Assembly: GCA_947179155.2 (NCBI GenBank)
Contig: OX359264.1
Span: forward strand, 54,990,702 to 55,054,701
Source of the DNA: Hedera helix
Taxonomy: Eukaryota > Streptophyta > Magnoliopsida > Apiales > Araliaceae
Direction: 5' to 3'
DNA length: 64,000 nt
Shown in pieces: positions 1 to 10,603 of this stretch (position 1 is its first letter; every line of letters starts with the position of its first letter). The notes beneath the pieces were generated by a model. The model saw only the letters and a list, made by a program, of their open reading frames with translations. It searched no databases and was not told the origin of the DNA. A program made the position numbers and the translations under genes.

Positions 1-290
1 AGGTTTAAAATATGTTAACAATTAAGGTAAAAAATATTTAGTACCTCTATTTTTCCTCTTGTATTTTATAATAATTACACATTCTCAGTAGGACAACAAT
101 TCTTAATAGAAATTATGTAGTGGAGATCTTATTAAAAATGTAATTATCATACAAAACAGTATTAAATATGGTAACTAGTTAGTGCCTTAAGTGGCAAGAC
201 GGCAAACCTAAATTTATTGAACTTAAGAGTTCTATGTGAGCGCATTAAACGTAATGAGCAAGGTCCAATATAAACAACTTATTTATGTTA
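1..290. other. AT-rich spacer without a recognised gene
   Basis: I see no supported coding region or RNA gene here. The stretch is low-complexity AT-rich DNA running up to the TA target site of the Stowaway element that follows. Confidence 0.6.
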
Positions 291-566
291 CTCCCTCATT
301 TTCATTATGTACGTCGTTTAAGATATAATCATACATATTAAGAAATCTCATTAATAATAATATTAAATAGTTAATGTTGGTTTGAAATTTCATTACTGCC
401 CATACACTAATTAATTACCCATCCTCCTCTATCTCTCAATCATTCCATATTTATGGATAAAACAGAAAATGATTAAATTTTTTTTCCTAAATATATGTAA
501 AACGTTTTATATTATGAAAAAAAAACAAAATCTTTTAAAACGACTTATATAATGAAATTGAGGGAG
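291..566. mobile_element. Stowaway-type MITE (Tc1/mariner derivative)
   Basis: The ends are near-perfect inverted repeats beginning CTCCCTCA and ending TGAGGGAG; similarity continues inward for about 30 bases on each side. The element is flanked by the dinucleotide TA on both sides (289-290 and 567-568), the hallmark Tc1/mariner target duplication. It is 276 bp, has no ORF and is AT-rich, all typical of plant Stowaway MITEs. Terminal repeats and TA duplication are seen directly; the family name is established knowledge. Confidence 0.88.
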
Positions 567-944
567 TAATAAATACGCAATCCAACAAAATAATAATATA
601 ATTATTTATTTTTGGTTTTCATGCCGTATAAAATAAAAGAAACTGATATTTTTATATGATTTTTTGATATTTTTATATGTAAACTGTCGTTATTAGTATA
701 TAACGACGATTTTGACAGTTATTATAAGTCTATAGCTATAATTTACATATAAAAATATTTTAAAATATGTGAAAATATCACTTTCCCTTAAATAAAATAC
801 AAAAATCAACGTCTCCCTCGCTAACCCTGCCAAAATGAAAATGACTACTTTTTTGTAACAACATTCAACTCTTCGTGTAGAAAGAACATAAAAAAAAAGA
901 AAAAAAGGAAAAAAAAACAATTATAATCGTGAAATAATTCAATG
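567..944. other. Spacer with a small AT-rich hairpin, 3' flank of the FLA gene
   Basis: A palindromic AT-rich stretch at about 665-775 has complementary arms (TTTTTATATGTAAA against TTTACATATAAAAA) around ACTGTCG / CGACGATTTTGACAG sequences, so it is probably a small hairpin MITE remnant. The remainder is the 3' flank of the minus-strand FLA gene. No coding region is supported. Confidence 0.45.
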
Positions 945-2213
945 TTATACCAATACATATACATACAATAATACTGTGCAGATACCAACAATTGACCTCT
1001 CTATGCCTCTATCCCTGGTGGCCTCCGATCTTATTTCTTTTTGAAACACCGGCGGCGAGGATAATTGACTCGACGGCCCATACGGCGATGTCTCCGGCGA
1101 GAAGGAAATTCCCGGCGGCTGAGCTCCACCCATTACACCATTACTGGGTCTAGGCTTACTCGTGCTAATTTGGTTATTTCCAAAAATCTCTCTGGGCAAC
1201 AAAACTTTGGACACCCCAAAAATGGCCACTGGCTTTTGATCAAATACTGTTTGAGTCACGGAAGCTTGAACAATCCCAGAATTAATGACCACCGACCCAT
1301 TAACCCGAGAAATATTTAATGTAAAGCTTCCGGCTCCCATGTCTTCGGTGGCTAGAGTCGGCTGAACCGGGTTCACTATCGACTCGAGCGAGCCTAGCGG
1401 GTAATATGAATGCAGGACATGGAATTTCAGAACTACAGCTTTTTGATCGGCTGCTAAAGATTGGAATCTCGCATTTGGTGGGAGATCGGAAAATGATTCG
1501 TCGGTGGGGATAAAAAGGGTAATTCCGGCGCCGTTTTCGTCGGCTTCAAACTCGTCGACTATGCCGGAAGCCAGCAGCATTGAAGCCGCGACGTTGAAAT
1601 TGTGGCCGTCGAGGATTGCTTTTGTGATGTTGAGGCCTAAAGGGGGTCGGGATTCCGATGCCATGAGATCGATTCCCATGGGTATAAGGAGGGAATTAAC
1701 CGAGTAGATGGTGATATTGTAGGGAACGGATTTGATGAGGGAGAGAATGGTGGCGTTGGAGGAGGCAGGGGACGAGGGAGAGAGGATGGTGATGGAATTG
1801 GTGGTGGGGTTGCGGGTGATGTTGACGTAGCCGAACTTGTTGGTGGCGCGGCCGGTGGTTTGGAAGAGGGTGGTGATGAGTTTTCCGGCGGCAGGGAAAC
1901 GGCTGAGGTCGGCGGGAGAGAGGTATTCGAGGAGGACGTGGTAGCGGAGGATGTCAGCGACGTTGGGGGAGGAGGAGGTGGCAGAGGAGCGGAGGAAGGA
2001 GTTGGGGACGGCGAGGAGGGTGAGGGAGGAGCGTTGGGCGAGATCGGCAGCGACGGCTGTGGAGAGGAGGAGGTTGGTAAAGTCGGAGAGATCTGGGTAG
2101 GAGAGGAGATTGGAGATGTTGGGTATGGAAAGAATGTGGATAGGGGTGGTGGAGAATAGGAGCAAATAGAGGAGTGTGATTGGGGTAAAAAGGGAAATTG
2201 GAGTAGTAGCCAT
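945..2213 (-). CDS. FLA4: Fasciclin-like arabinogalactan protein, FLA4/SOS5 type
   Basis: Predicted 422-residue, single-exon, secreted cell-surface glycoprotein. From the chosen ATG at 2213 it shows a hydrophobic signal peptide (about residues 1-28), a first FAS1 domain (about 33-180), a second FAS1 domain (about 194-340) with the conserved GHNFNVA and FHVLHSYY segments, a Pro/Ser-rich arabinogalactan stretch (about 345-400) and a hydrophobic C-terminus (about 406-422) ending YVLV, fitting GPI-anchor attachment. Several NxS/T sequons are present. Length, domain order and the C-terminal end match Arabidopsis FLA4 (SOS5), which acts in cell-wall signalling, root growth under salt and seed-coat mucilage adherence. 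Start choice: the frame stays open to 2396 with in-frame ATGs at 2246 and 2396, but only 2213 places the hydrophobic signal core directly at the N-terminus. FAS1-AGP identity is firm; orthology to FLA4 rather than another two-FAS1 FLA is likely. Confidence 0.9.
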   Translation of the reverse strand: MATTPISLFTPITLLYLLLFSTTPIHILSIPNISNLLSYPDLSDFTNLLLSTAVAADLAQRSSLTLLAVPNSFLRSSATSSSPNVADILRYHVLLEYLSPADLSRFPAAGKLITTLFQTTGRATNKFGYVNITRNPTTNSITILSPSSPASSNATILSLIKSVPYNITIYSVNSLLIPMGIDLMASESRPPLGLNITKAILDGHNFNVAASMLLASGIVDEFEADENGAGITLFIPTDESFSDLPPNARFQSLAADQKAVVLKFHVLHSYYPLGSLESIVNPVQPTLATEDMGAGSFTLNISRVNGSVVINSGIVQASVTQTVFDQKPVAIFGVSKVLLPREIFGNNQISTSKPRPSNGVMGGAQPPGISFSPETSPYGPSSQLSSPPVFQKEIRSEATRDRGIERSIVGICTVLLYVYVLV

Positions 2214-2279
2214 TCTTTTTCTTGATTTGCAGAGTGAAGCAATCATATTCTTTTTCTTGATTTGCAAAGTGAAGCAATG
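2211..2279 (-). repeat. Tandem duplication of ~35 bp across the FLA4 start/leader
   Basis: The segment reading TTGCTTCACT(C/T)TGCAAATC followed by AAGAAAAAGA on the minus strand occurs twice in tandem, the second copy ending directly at the proposed ATG. The duplication creates an extra in-frame ATG at 2246, 11 codons upstream of the proposed start. It could alter the N-terminus (adding a short basic stretch) or simply be leader. Confidence 0.8.
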
Positions 2280-5040
2280 AATGAATGGGGGTGCGGGGGA
2301 GTGGAGAGATGTGAGGAGGAGGATGGGATGAATTGATGATGATGGGTTGGGTATGGTGGCTGAATATAGTAGTACTATTTGTCCATTTTTAAGCAAGTGA
2401 TATTTTTTCTTAAAAAATTAGACTATTTTGCCATTATTTTCCCCAAATAAAGTATGTCTAAACAATTTATTTAACTAACTATAGTATTGTTATACTTTTT
2501 CTATTTTAAATTAAAAAATAACTATTTTAAACTAATTTTACTTAAATTGTAGTTTGTTGTAATGAGTTTAAAAATATCTTTAAAAAAATCATAATAATAT
2601 GTTATATAACATTGAGTATTTATAATATTCTACATTTAGACTCATATTAAAATAATCATTACATATCAAATGAAATTATGGCAGTAATCCAATTTTTCAT
2701 GTATCTAATACTTACTCTGTTTTAATTATAAGATTAATATTATATTTTTAAAAATTAATTTAAAATAATTTTGTAATTTAAAACATGGAGTAGTTTATAT
2801 TTTTATTTTATAAAAATGACAGCCTGTGGTGGGTTGGAAAATTCTGGTAACAGACGCGGGGGTTTCCCAAAGTACAAACATCAGCGTCTAGCACTCAAAG
2901 CATTAACTGCTTAAAGCCTTTGTTTGTTTGTTTTTAAAAAAAATTTATTTGTACGCTTTTTAAGAAAGTTTAATACTAATATTGATGAGAATATGATAAA
3001 TTAATTAATCATGATTATAATCTACTTAATACCAACATCAACTTGCTAACCAACAACTTGTTTGGTCCCATAGTCGGACAAGTTTATTCGCAAAGGGCAG
3101 CAGAGTTTGTTGGCAGGCAGGCAGCTTGTGAAATTGAGTGAAAGAAAGGTGTAGAGGAGGGAATTTTAATTTGGAACGGTTGACGTCTAATTTTTGCTCC
3201 TGTTGAGATTATTTATTAACAAGATATTTGTACACGTAATAAACTGTTATCACCTCACAAAACGATCGCGGCTTGGGCCGTCCTGTGTGAGGGTAAGTTC
3301 AGACGATTAACGTCATAATGAAGGACCTAATATATGTTGAAACTTGAAAGATATTTGATAACTTCTATGTATATTTTTAGAAAAAACTCTTATCTCTATT
3401 TTTCTGAGAGATAACTTGTATATATTCATTCATGAATCGTCGAACGTCCCATAATCCCTTCATAAGTGGATACCTGACGTTCCCTGCCACTTATTCTAAT
3501 CGGTCCAATAAGAAGAGATACTAGTATGGGCTATCATCTGACTCGTAGTCTGTAGAAGTTTATAAAACGGCCTAGTCGCCCCATCAGTCCTTCATGAGTG
3601 GAAATAACAGACTACCTACTTTGTCACCAGACCTATTGGGAGAGATAGAAGTGACTCGGCCCAAGACAGATATGAAAATAACCCCATATCCACAGTTAAA
3701 AAAGTAAAACTCAATAAATCACATTCCAAAAGGAACACATGGAACGGGTTGAATGAGGGAGTTTGGATTGCATTTTTAAACGTTACATTTGTAAATTAAA
3801 TAAATTTTATTTAAAAATATATTTGTGAAATGGAAAAAAAAAAAAAACTCGAGAGTAGAGTCGATTAGCGTACATATGTGCTCTTCTAAATACAGCAATA
3901 ATACGTGTTAGAAAAAAACATCCTCGTGCATGATGGAAAGGCTATAATACAGAGCCTTCAATTCCTTCACGAGTTATCCATTTCCAAGTATATTTCTTTC
4001 TTACCACCCTTTTGCTTCCCTTCTTCCGGTGCAAACTTGATATGGACTGGACTTAACTCCCGTAGATATAGAGGCTTGTTAAAGAAAATGACAACATATG
4101 GAAGGAAGGAAGGCTTGCATAGGCATGAGGGGACCTCATCCATTCTCTATAAATAAATATTGTGAATGAATGGTGGTCACCGTATGAATATTATTACATA
4201 CACAAAAATTAAATAATTTAACACGAATTTTTGTATCAGATCTTATTTTTTAATAATTAAAATATATTTTATGTTTTATTTTGTTATTAGTTTTTATTAA
4301 CTTATACTTTTCTTATCGTTATTGTTTTTTGGGCTCCACTAATTACGTCTCAACCCTCAACATTTAGCCCTTAATTCACAAGTAATAAACCAGTCTAGTT
4401 TGAACATTTTAAGTGTACTCCTATTTTTATTTTTTATTTTTATTATAGTCAAAGTTTATTGTTTTGATGTCCCTGCATCCTTCACTACTACTAATTGAGT
4501 AATTAAATATATTAATCTTCAATGATAATCATCTCATTTGGCATCTTTCAATAAAGCAAGGGTGGATGTTAATTTAATTTATTTGGACATTTTTTTTAGA
4601 GGTGTGTTATTTTATCAAGTGCTGGTACGGTCATCCTAAATTATGATGTCGGGTATGGTTCGTGAATTTGAATTTATTACGGGGGGTTTGAATTTGAATT
4701 CCCCGAATCTAAATGTTTTTGTACGGAATTATAAAAACACTAATCTTGATTAGCAAATTCATCTAAAATCCAATAAATTTTTCTAAATTTAATTTAATGA
4801 AGTTGTTAATGTGATTTTTCCTCGAAAGAGGAAAAATATTCTAACTATAAAATTTGCATGTAAACGCTACAGAGTCGTATTTGAGAATAAAATCAATCAA
4901 TCTTGTATCTTGTCCGTATAACAAAAAAGGATTAATATAGACTTTAAATTTATAAATATTGAATTTATTTATGAATCTTAAAATGAAATCAAAACTGCTC
5001 AACCAAACAGAACCTAGTCAATTCGGTTTGAGTTCGTTTT
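2280..5040. other. FLA4 upstream region and gene-poor spacer
   Basis: The first ~120 bases are pyrimidine-rich on the minus strand (leader of FLA4), with a weak TATA-like CTATATTC near 2365. Beyond about 2400 the DNA is AT-rich with no coding potential that I trust. A more balanced segment at about 3060-3700 starts with a TGTTGAGATT-like end and could be an old LTR fragment, but I found no second end. A short ORF at 3905-4156 lacks any recognisable domain. Confidence 0.4.
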
Positions 5041-5330
5041 ATAATACTCTTTCTGTATATAATACTCTGTATGTTCTGAAATATAATATTATTATTGATT
5101 TTTGAATGTTAAAATAAAATATTTTCAAACTCAAAATTGAAATAATTTATTAAAAATTATGAAACACTAAATCTTAAAATAAGTAGTATTTTTTAAATAG
5201 TTTATAATATTCGTTATTGTATCGACTAAAATTATAAAAAATAATATAAATTTTAAGTTTAAAAATATTTTAATTTGACTACTAAAAATTAATAATATTT
5301 TTATATTTTGAAACAGAATGAGTACTTCTT
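5041..5330. mobile_element. Degenerate Stowaway-like MITE
   Basis: The left half (TATAATATTATTATTGATTTTTG, AATATTTTCAAACTCAAAAT) and the right half (AAGTTTAAAAATATTTTAATTTGACT, ending in TTTGAAACAGAATGAGTACT) are approximate reverse complements. This is the pattern of the Stowaway-like family also present at about 7068-7312 and 51270-51425. Ends are decayed, so limits are approximate. Confidence 0.5.
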
Positions 5331-5802
5331 TTATAGTGTAGATATAATAAAACTATATAGTAAAGACTGGATATTGACAAATCTACAAATAAATAAGAAT
5401 TAAAAAAAAAATTAGTTCTAGGTAGAGGGCCGATCTTCGTCAGATGAAACTATGCAGCTCATCCACAAATTGCCTGAAGTCACGAAGATACTGAGATTGG
5501 GCCAGAAAGCCCATTAGCCACTCTCATGAACATATTTGACTAATTTTTCCTTCAAGTCTCTACTTTCATAAATTTTCACATTAATCCGTGGCAATTTTGT
5601 ACATATTTATGGGAAATTTACATTTATTAGTACATTTTTTAAAAATATTACAACAAAAGTACATATATAAAATATTTACAAAATTAGTACATCTTTAATA
5701 TTTAATTTCCAAATTAGTGCATTGTTATTCCTTTAATTTAGTTAGGTGATTTAATGGATAGTTGATTTCAAAATTTAAAATTTAAAATTCAAATCCGCTA
5801 GC

Positions 5803-6012
5803 ATTGTGTTTATATTTTTGAGGGTCAGTTCTCTAAGGGATTACTTTAAGCATTTACAAGAAATTGGAGGGCAGGATGGTGACAGAGAAGATGAAGGTGA
5901 TAGAAATGGTGCTCGTGCTGCTAGAAGACCTCCTGTACAAGTAAATGGGAATTTCGTTAGTGATGAGAATGGTGAAGTTGCTGGTGAAGCACAAGGAGTT
6001 GGTGAATTTTTT
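5803..6012 (+). pseudogene. Exon fragment of a SUD1/CER9-like ER E3 ubiquitin ligase gene
   Basis: An open stretch of about 65 codons contains LRDYFKHLQEIGGQDGDRED, GDRNGARAARRPP and an acidic, Glu/Gly/Asn-rich tail. This matches my knowledge of the segment after the first membrane spans of plant SUD1 (CER9/DOA10/MARCH6-type RING-CH ligase, normally over 1,000 residues). Similarity stops abruptly near 6012, where unrelated sequence reads into a stop at 6055-6057. No RING-CH domain, membrane spans or further exons lie nearby. It is therefore a captured or relict exon, not a working ligase. Recognition is from memory of the family; a protein search would settle it. Confidence 0.68.
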
Positions 6013-6045
6013 ATGGTAAACACTAGTATGGAGGTTGGCGCAGTT

Positions 6046-6120
6046 CTTCGGCGCTAACACCACCAACCCCGCCGGCGCCCCCTCCAATGCCTTCGTATTC
6101 ACGCTCATGGTGGCGTCAAT
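6046..6120 (+). other. Short GC-rich coding-like fragment of unknown origin
   Basis: About 75 bases are far richer in G+C than their surroundings and stay open in one frame reading GANTTNPAGAPSNAFVFTLM. Base composition and hydrophobic ending look like a piece of an exon, but I do not recognise the family. It sits directly after the SUD1 fragment, so both may have been captured by the same element. Confidence 0.35.
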
Positions 6121-6160
6121 GGAGTTTTCACGTTCATAGTTGGATTTCTCGATTTTTCTA

Positions 6161-6400
6161 GGTAACCAAACACTGATATGAAGGTAACCAAACATTGTTA
6201 TAGAGGTAACCAAACACTATTATTGCGATTTTTTGTTACAATAAATCTAGATAACCAAACACTAGTATGGAGGTAACCAATTCCTGAATGTGTAGTAACT
6301 AGTTTTTTTGTATAATAACTCTAGTTAACCAAACATAGTTGGTAATCAAACTTTCATATCAAGGTAACCAAATCTTCATACCAAGGTAACCAAAACCTGG
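6161..6400. repeat. Degenerate short tandem repeat, unit GGTAACCAAACAC plus spacer
   Basis: The core GGTAACCAAAC or GATAACCAAAC recurs about nine times at irregular 20-40 base spacing, usually followed by ACTAGTATGGA or a close variant. It has no coding frame. The array lies between two gene fragments, as is often seen in subterminal regions of gene-capturing DNA transposons, but I could not identify matching terminal repeats around it. Confidence 0.7.
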
Positions 6401-6458
6401 ACTGCCGACGATTTGCAGTAGAGGAAGATGATGTAGCGGCGGCTCAACCAAAGACTGA

Positions 6459-6632
6459 CGGAGATTTGCGGCGGAGGATGATGATGAAAGGGAGGCAACA
6501 ACGGAGGAGGGTGATGAAGATAATGATGAAGGTGAGACGGCAGAAGATGATAATGAAGGGAAGGTGGAAATTCACGGCGGAGACGGTGATGAAGAGAGTG
6601 AAGAGGCGGCGGATGAAGATGATGATAAATAA
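6459..6632 (+). pseudogene. Fragment encoding a highly acidic C-terminal tail
   Basis: A frame open from just after a stop at 6456-6458 encodes about 57 residues, mostly Asp and Glu with interspersed Gly, Ala and Thr, and ends at TAA 6630-6632. Composition and GC content differ sharply from the AT-rich DNA either side, which looks like genuine exon sequence. The overlapping plus-strand ORF in another frame (Met/Arg/Lys-rich) and the minus-strand His/Pro-rich ORFs are shadows of this GAT/GAA repeat. No start codon or upstream exon is visible, and the family is not identifiable from an acidic tail alone. Confidence 0.4.
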
Positions 6633-7067
6633 GATAATTTTTTTGTTTTTCATTCATTTTGATTTGAATTTGTATTATAGATTTATTTTTGTTGTTAGAT
6701 CCCAAATATTTGAATTTGAATTATTAATTATGGCAGTTATTTATTCTTGATTTTAGGTTTCCTTATTAATGTGAAATTGAATGTTTTGAATTTGTTACCC
6801 TCTTTTTGTAATTATTTTGTAGATACACTAATGATATAATTACTTTTTAATTATTGTATATTTATGTAAAGAACCTCATATTTATCATGGACAATTCTAC
6901 ACATATAAATACCAAACACAAACTCTATTTAAATTATTAAAAAATATAGCTTGACACAAATTTATGCTCCAACCTCTATTTTTTAATGATTGCGATAAAG
7001 TTTGTGTAAAAGTTTATCTATATAAACTTATTCATTTATCATAGCCACAATATTTATTTCCCTTAAT

Positions 7068-7312
7068 TAATACTTCATCAATTCTAAAATATAAGATTAT
7101 TATTGACTTTTTGAAGTTAACTTACGATATTTTCAAACTTAAAATCCTTTAAGTTTAGTCTATAAAATAATAATATTGTAAATTATCTAAAATGTTCTAG
7201 TCATTATAAAATTTATTATTTCGTAATTTTTAATTAATTATATCAAATTTAGGTTTAAAAATATCTTGCTTTGACTTTTAACAATCGATAATGATTTTGT
7301 AATTTGGAACGG
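7068..7312. mobile_element. Stowaway-like MITE (family seen three times in the window)
   Basis: Ends read AATTCTAAAATATAAGATTATTATTGACTT and, inverted, TTTTGTAATTTGGAACGG. The interior carries the AATATTTTCAAACTTAAAAT / AGGTTTAAAAATATCTTGCT complementary pair. The right half matches 51270-51425 almost base for base. It is AT-rich and non-coding. Confidence 0.6.
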
Positions 7313-7946
7313 CTGGACAAGGATAGTTGTGAGATTACATATTTATTTTAATATAAAACTAGAGTAATAAATAATATAAAATGATATATATTACGAATGT
7401 TTATGTCAAGTTATTGATTGTCAATTACGTAGATAAATATTAATAATAATTTTTTTTTGGATAAATTTGTAATAAGTGATGATAATCTTGTTGAATAGAT
7501 ATGTAATAAATGAAATCTTTCGATAATTTTTATTAATTTTATATATTAATAAATTTTGTAATTATAATTAAACATAAATTTATTACAATAATTTCCTTTA
7601 GAAAAATGGGAGTTTAATTAATGGAAACTATCTTCTTTTATACTAAAGCGTAATACGTTGATCATCTTGGACTCGTACTCTTTTTCAACTAGTTTTTCGG
7701 ATATTAGTGTTATCTCTTATTTTATTATTCATGCTCACCGGAAAAGTCATCATGCACTACATAGTAAAAGTAAATTTTTACCAGTCTCCTCCTAATTTTT
7801 CTACCGGGCTTTCCCTTCAAATTTCCCTTAAAGCCATAATAATATAGGTTCTTAAATAAAATAAATATCATGAATTACGATACTACTTCCTTCCCCTAAG
7901 ATGTCGGTCTTTTCCTTTTCCTCCTCTATTCTCTTCCATAATAATG

Positions 7947-8117
7947 CGGATAAATTTATATACACAATATTTATATATAAAATTAAATATTATATTAATT
8001 TTAACTATTAAAAAGTAAAATTTTATATTAAAATATGTGTCATGCCTCACTTTTTAATATTTAAAATTAACATAATATTTAATTTTATATTTAAATATTG
8101 TGTATATAAACTTATCC
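7947..8117. mobile_element. Palindromic AT-rich hairpin MITE
   Basis: The two arms (starting GGATAAATTTATATACACAATA and ending in its near-exact complement TATTGTGTATATAAACTTATCC) pair over roughly 75 bases each, around a short loop with CATGCC near 8041. This is a full-length foldback typical of MITE hairpins. A decayed relative may lie at about 6885-7045. Confidence 0.7.
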
Positions 8118-10050
8118 CAATAATACTCCTTTTGTGTTATGTAAAGAGTTTTATTTGTAAATTTCTTTTTTTTTAATAACAATTATTTAAAAATAATAAT
8201 AAAATAATAATTTTATCATCATAATTTCATTATGTCACTCTTATTAAACTTATAATTTGTTATTTATAAGTATAAACATAGATTAGAAAAATGATCCTTA
8301 ATATTTAAAACCCATTTGGTAAAACGGTGCGATGAAGTAAAAACACTTCTAAATTATTTAAAAGGGTCGTGTTTGTTGGCCGTCCAATTGACCCCCCCCC
8401 CCCCCCCCCCAAAAAAAATATTAAATAAAACAAACTTTTATATTTGTGGCAGAAACACTATTAATCTAGAATAAATCTACACATATATATTTTTTACATA
8501 AATAATTTTTTTTTGGTAAAAATAAAAATAAAAATAAAAATTATATAGAGAATGTTTATGTAATTTGTATGATTTTTTTTCAGATTATTTATGTAAAGAG
8601 GGTGTAAAAATAGTGTATGTTTATATTTACGCATTAATCGAAGCATGATGTAATACATACCTTTGTATGATATTGTCATTTGCTTTTTCAATATTACTTT
8701 TATAGTTACGTAATAAACACTATTTTAACTTTTGTATTGAAACGTTTTTATCAAAAAACTTTGAATTTACAGGCTATGTTTGTTTAGAAATAATGAGTGA
8801 CTTAAAATTATTTGTAATAATTTATTATTAATATGAATTATTTTATCATATGATTAATTCGTTATTTAATCTCATAAATTATATTTTGTCGATTATTTTT
8901 GAGATCATTTGATAATAAATTATAATCACAAATAAAAAAATGATATTATATAATCTCATTTTGAAATATCAAAGAACATTAAAAATGAAGACAACTAACC
9001 CATAAATAAAATAATTGATTAATTATGAGATAAAATAATTAAAAATATAATAAATTACTGTAAATAATTATCTCTCTCTTATCATTTTTACAAACATAGC
9101 TACAAACTTTTATAAAGATTCGAAACTGAGGGACTATCATGGATTGAAAACGCATGCTTCAATAATTATACAACAAGTACTCGTAACATTTCACATTTGA
9201 CACATTCAAGAATAACCTGGTCCCCTCAATTTTTTTTAGCTGAATCTCGGGATTCGTTCCACATTTATGTCGGTGTAAATGCCCAGATTTTAGACCACAA
9301 AAGTTAAAAAAAAACGCAGACAATATAGAAACAAAGATGATATAACAATTATAAAAATATCAACCATCCACGCATGTGAATGCAAGAACATAATTAAATT
9401 GATGTTAACTGTTAAACATTATTTATTTAGCTTTAATGAAGTAATTAAGCAACACGTTGTTGAATACCACATTCCCTAATCTTTAGTCCAATTTCTCAGG
9501 CCCAAATTTCGTCCTCCATGCTAAGTGATGCGAACTCTGTACTAGACCGTAAAAAGTAATTTCACGTCGATTACAAATGTAATTTAGTGTGATTTGATGT
9601 CGGTGTAATCTCTCTTCTTGAATAGTTAACCTTTTGAGGTAGACCAAAGTAATTTAAATTTATCCCACAAAGAAATCAAATTTTTGGCAGTTACTTTCAT
9701 TAGTCTTATTTGGCGACGTAGGCATAGATATCATGATGTTGTTCTTTTTTGTTTACTTCTGCGTGGCTTAATTGCGATATTGCATATGCTATGTTTTCCC
9801 TACATTGGGTTGCTCCTTTTGATTTTTGGGGTTCCTAACGAAAGGGACATATACTTTGGACTTTTGAGAACGTACATGTTATTTTGAGGACCCTCACAGG
9901 TTCAGAGAACACAGCAACAAGGTATATAGTAACTGTAGGTTCTTTTGGGGGAAAAAAATTCAAGAAATTGAGAAAGTAATTAAGCTACCTTTTTCTAAAA
10001 AATAAATAAAAATATATTGATATGATTTATTTAACTTGGGCTAACGAGAA
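8118..10050. other. Gene-poor AT-rich spacer including a C(19)A(8) tract
   Basis: A run of 19 C followed by 8 A lies at 8392-8418. The rest is AT-rich without a supported gene. A 67-codon ORF at 9684-9887 encodes a hydrophobic peptide but has no recognisable family and no splice context, so I do not call it a gene. Confidence 0.4.
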
Positions 10051-10253
10051 GTTATTCAATGTTTTTGGAACATTGTTACGTGATGCCTCAAACCAATCAC
10101 ATGCTGTCATTTCAGCATATGCAGTGAACTCTTTATATCTGGACTCACTGCACATGTTGAAATGACAACATGTGATTAATTTCGGGCACCACGTGACAAT
10201 ACCTCAAAAACACTGATTTTTTGAGCTGAAAGGTTTAATGATAATTGAATAAC
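10051..10253. mobile_element. Hairpin MITE, copy 1 of a two-member family
   Basis: Ends GTTATTCAAT and ATTGAATAAC are exact complements. Inside, TTACGTGATGCC pairs with GGCACCACGTGACA, and CACATGCTGTCATTTCAGCA with GTTGAAATGACAACATGTG. The same motifs in the same order (GTCACATGGTGC, ATTTCAGCAC, GAAATGACAGCACATG, ACGTGACAGG, CCATTGAATAA) form the hairpin at 55942-56112, so the two are one family. It has no ORF. Confidence 0.7.
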
Positions 10254-10546
10254 TGTTCTTAAAAGTTTACTCTTTCTGTCGTACTTTGGATATTATATTA
10301 TTTAAAAATAAAACTATCATTTTGTACTGTATCCCATGACAACCACCTAAAAATGTTGCTCGCTTAATATTTAACTGATTACTGGGAAATGCAAAAGCCA
10401 AGTTAGGTACTACAACTAATAGTTAGCTCAAGTAGGTTTGACTTGAAAACTCTAACAACCAATCTTTCTATTGTATGCTAAGGTTGGTATTCTCTATGCT
10501 CATCCGTCGTCTAACTTACTCAATTGACTCGTTATTGTTTTTGCAC

Positions 10547-10550
<4 letters not shown>

Positions 10551-10588
<38 letters not shown>
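10551..10588. repeat. (TA)n microsatellite
   Basis: An uninterrupted run of TA dinucleotides of about 19 units lies immediately left of the foldback element that starts near 10604. Confidence 0.95.
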
Positions 10589-10592
<4 letters not shown>

Positions 10593-10603
10593 GAATAATT
10601 CAT

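Noticed and set aside
1065..2159. Plus-strand ORFs at 1065, 1504 and 1860, and minus-strand ORFs at 1637 and 1954
   Set aside because: They are other-frame translations of the FLA4 exon, with Gly/Glu or Pro/Ser bias from its codon usage and no family features.
3905..4156. 83-codon ORF
   Set aside because: No domain, no splice context and no conserved motif that I know.
6376..6750. His/Pro- and Lys/Arg-rich ORFs on both strands
   Set aside because: They are frames of the GAT/GAA-rich acidic fragment; only the acidic frame looks like exon sequence.
9684..9887. Hydrophobic 67-codon ORF
   Set aside because: Possible exon-like look, but no recognisable family and no neighbouring exons.
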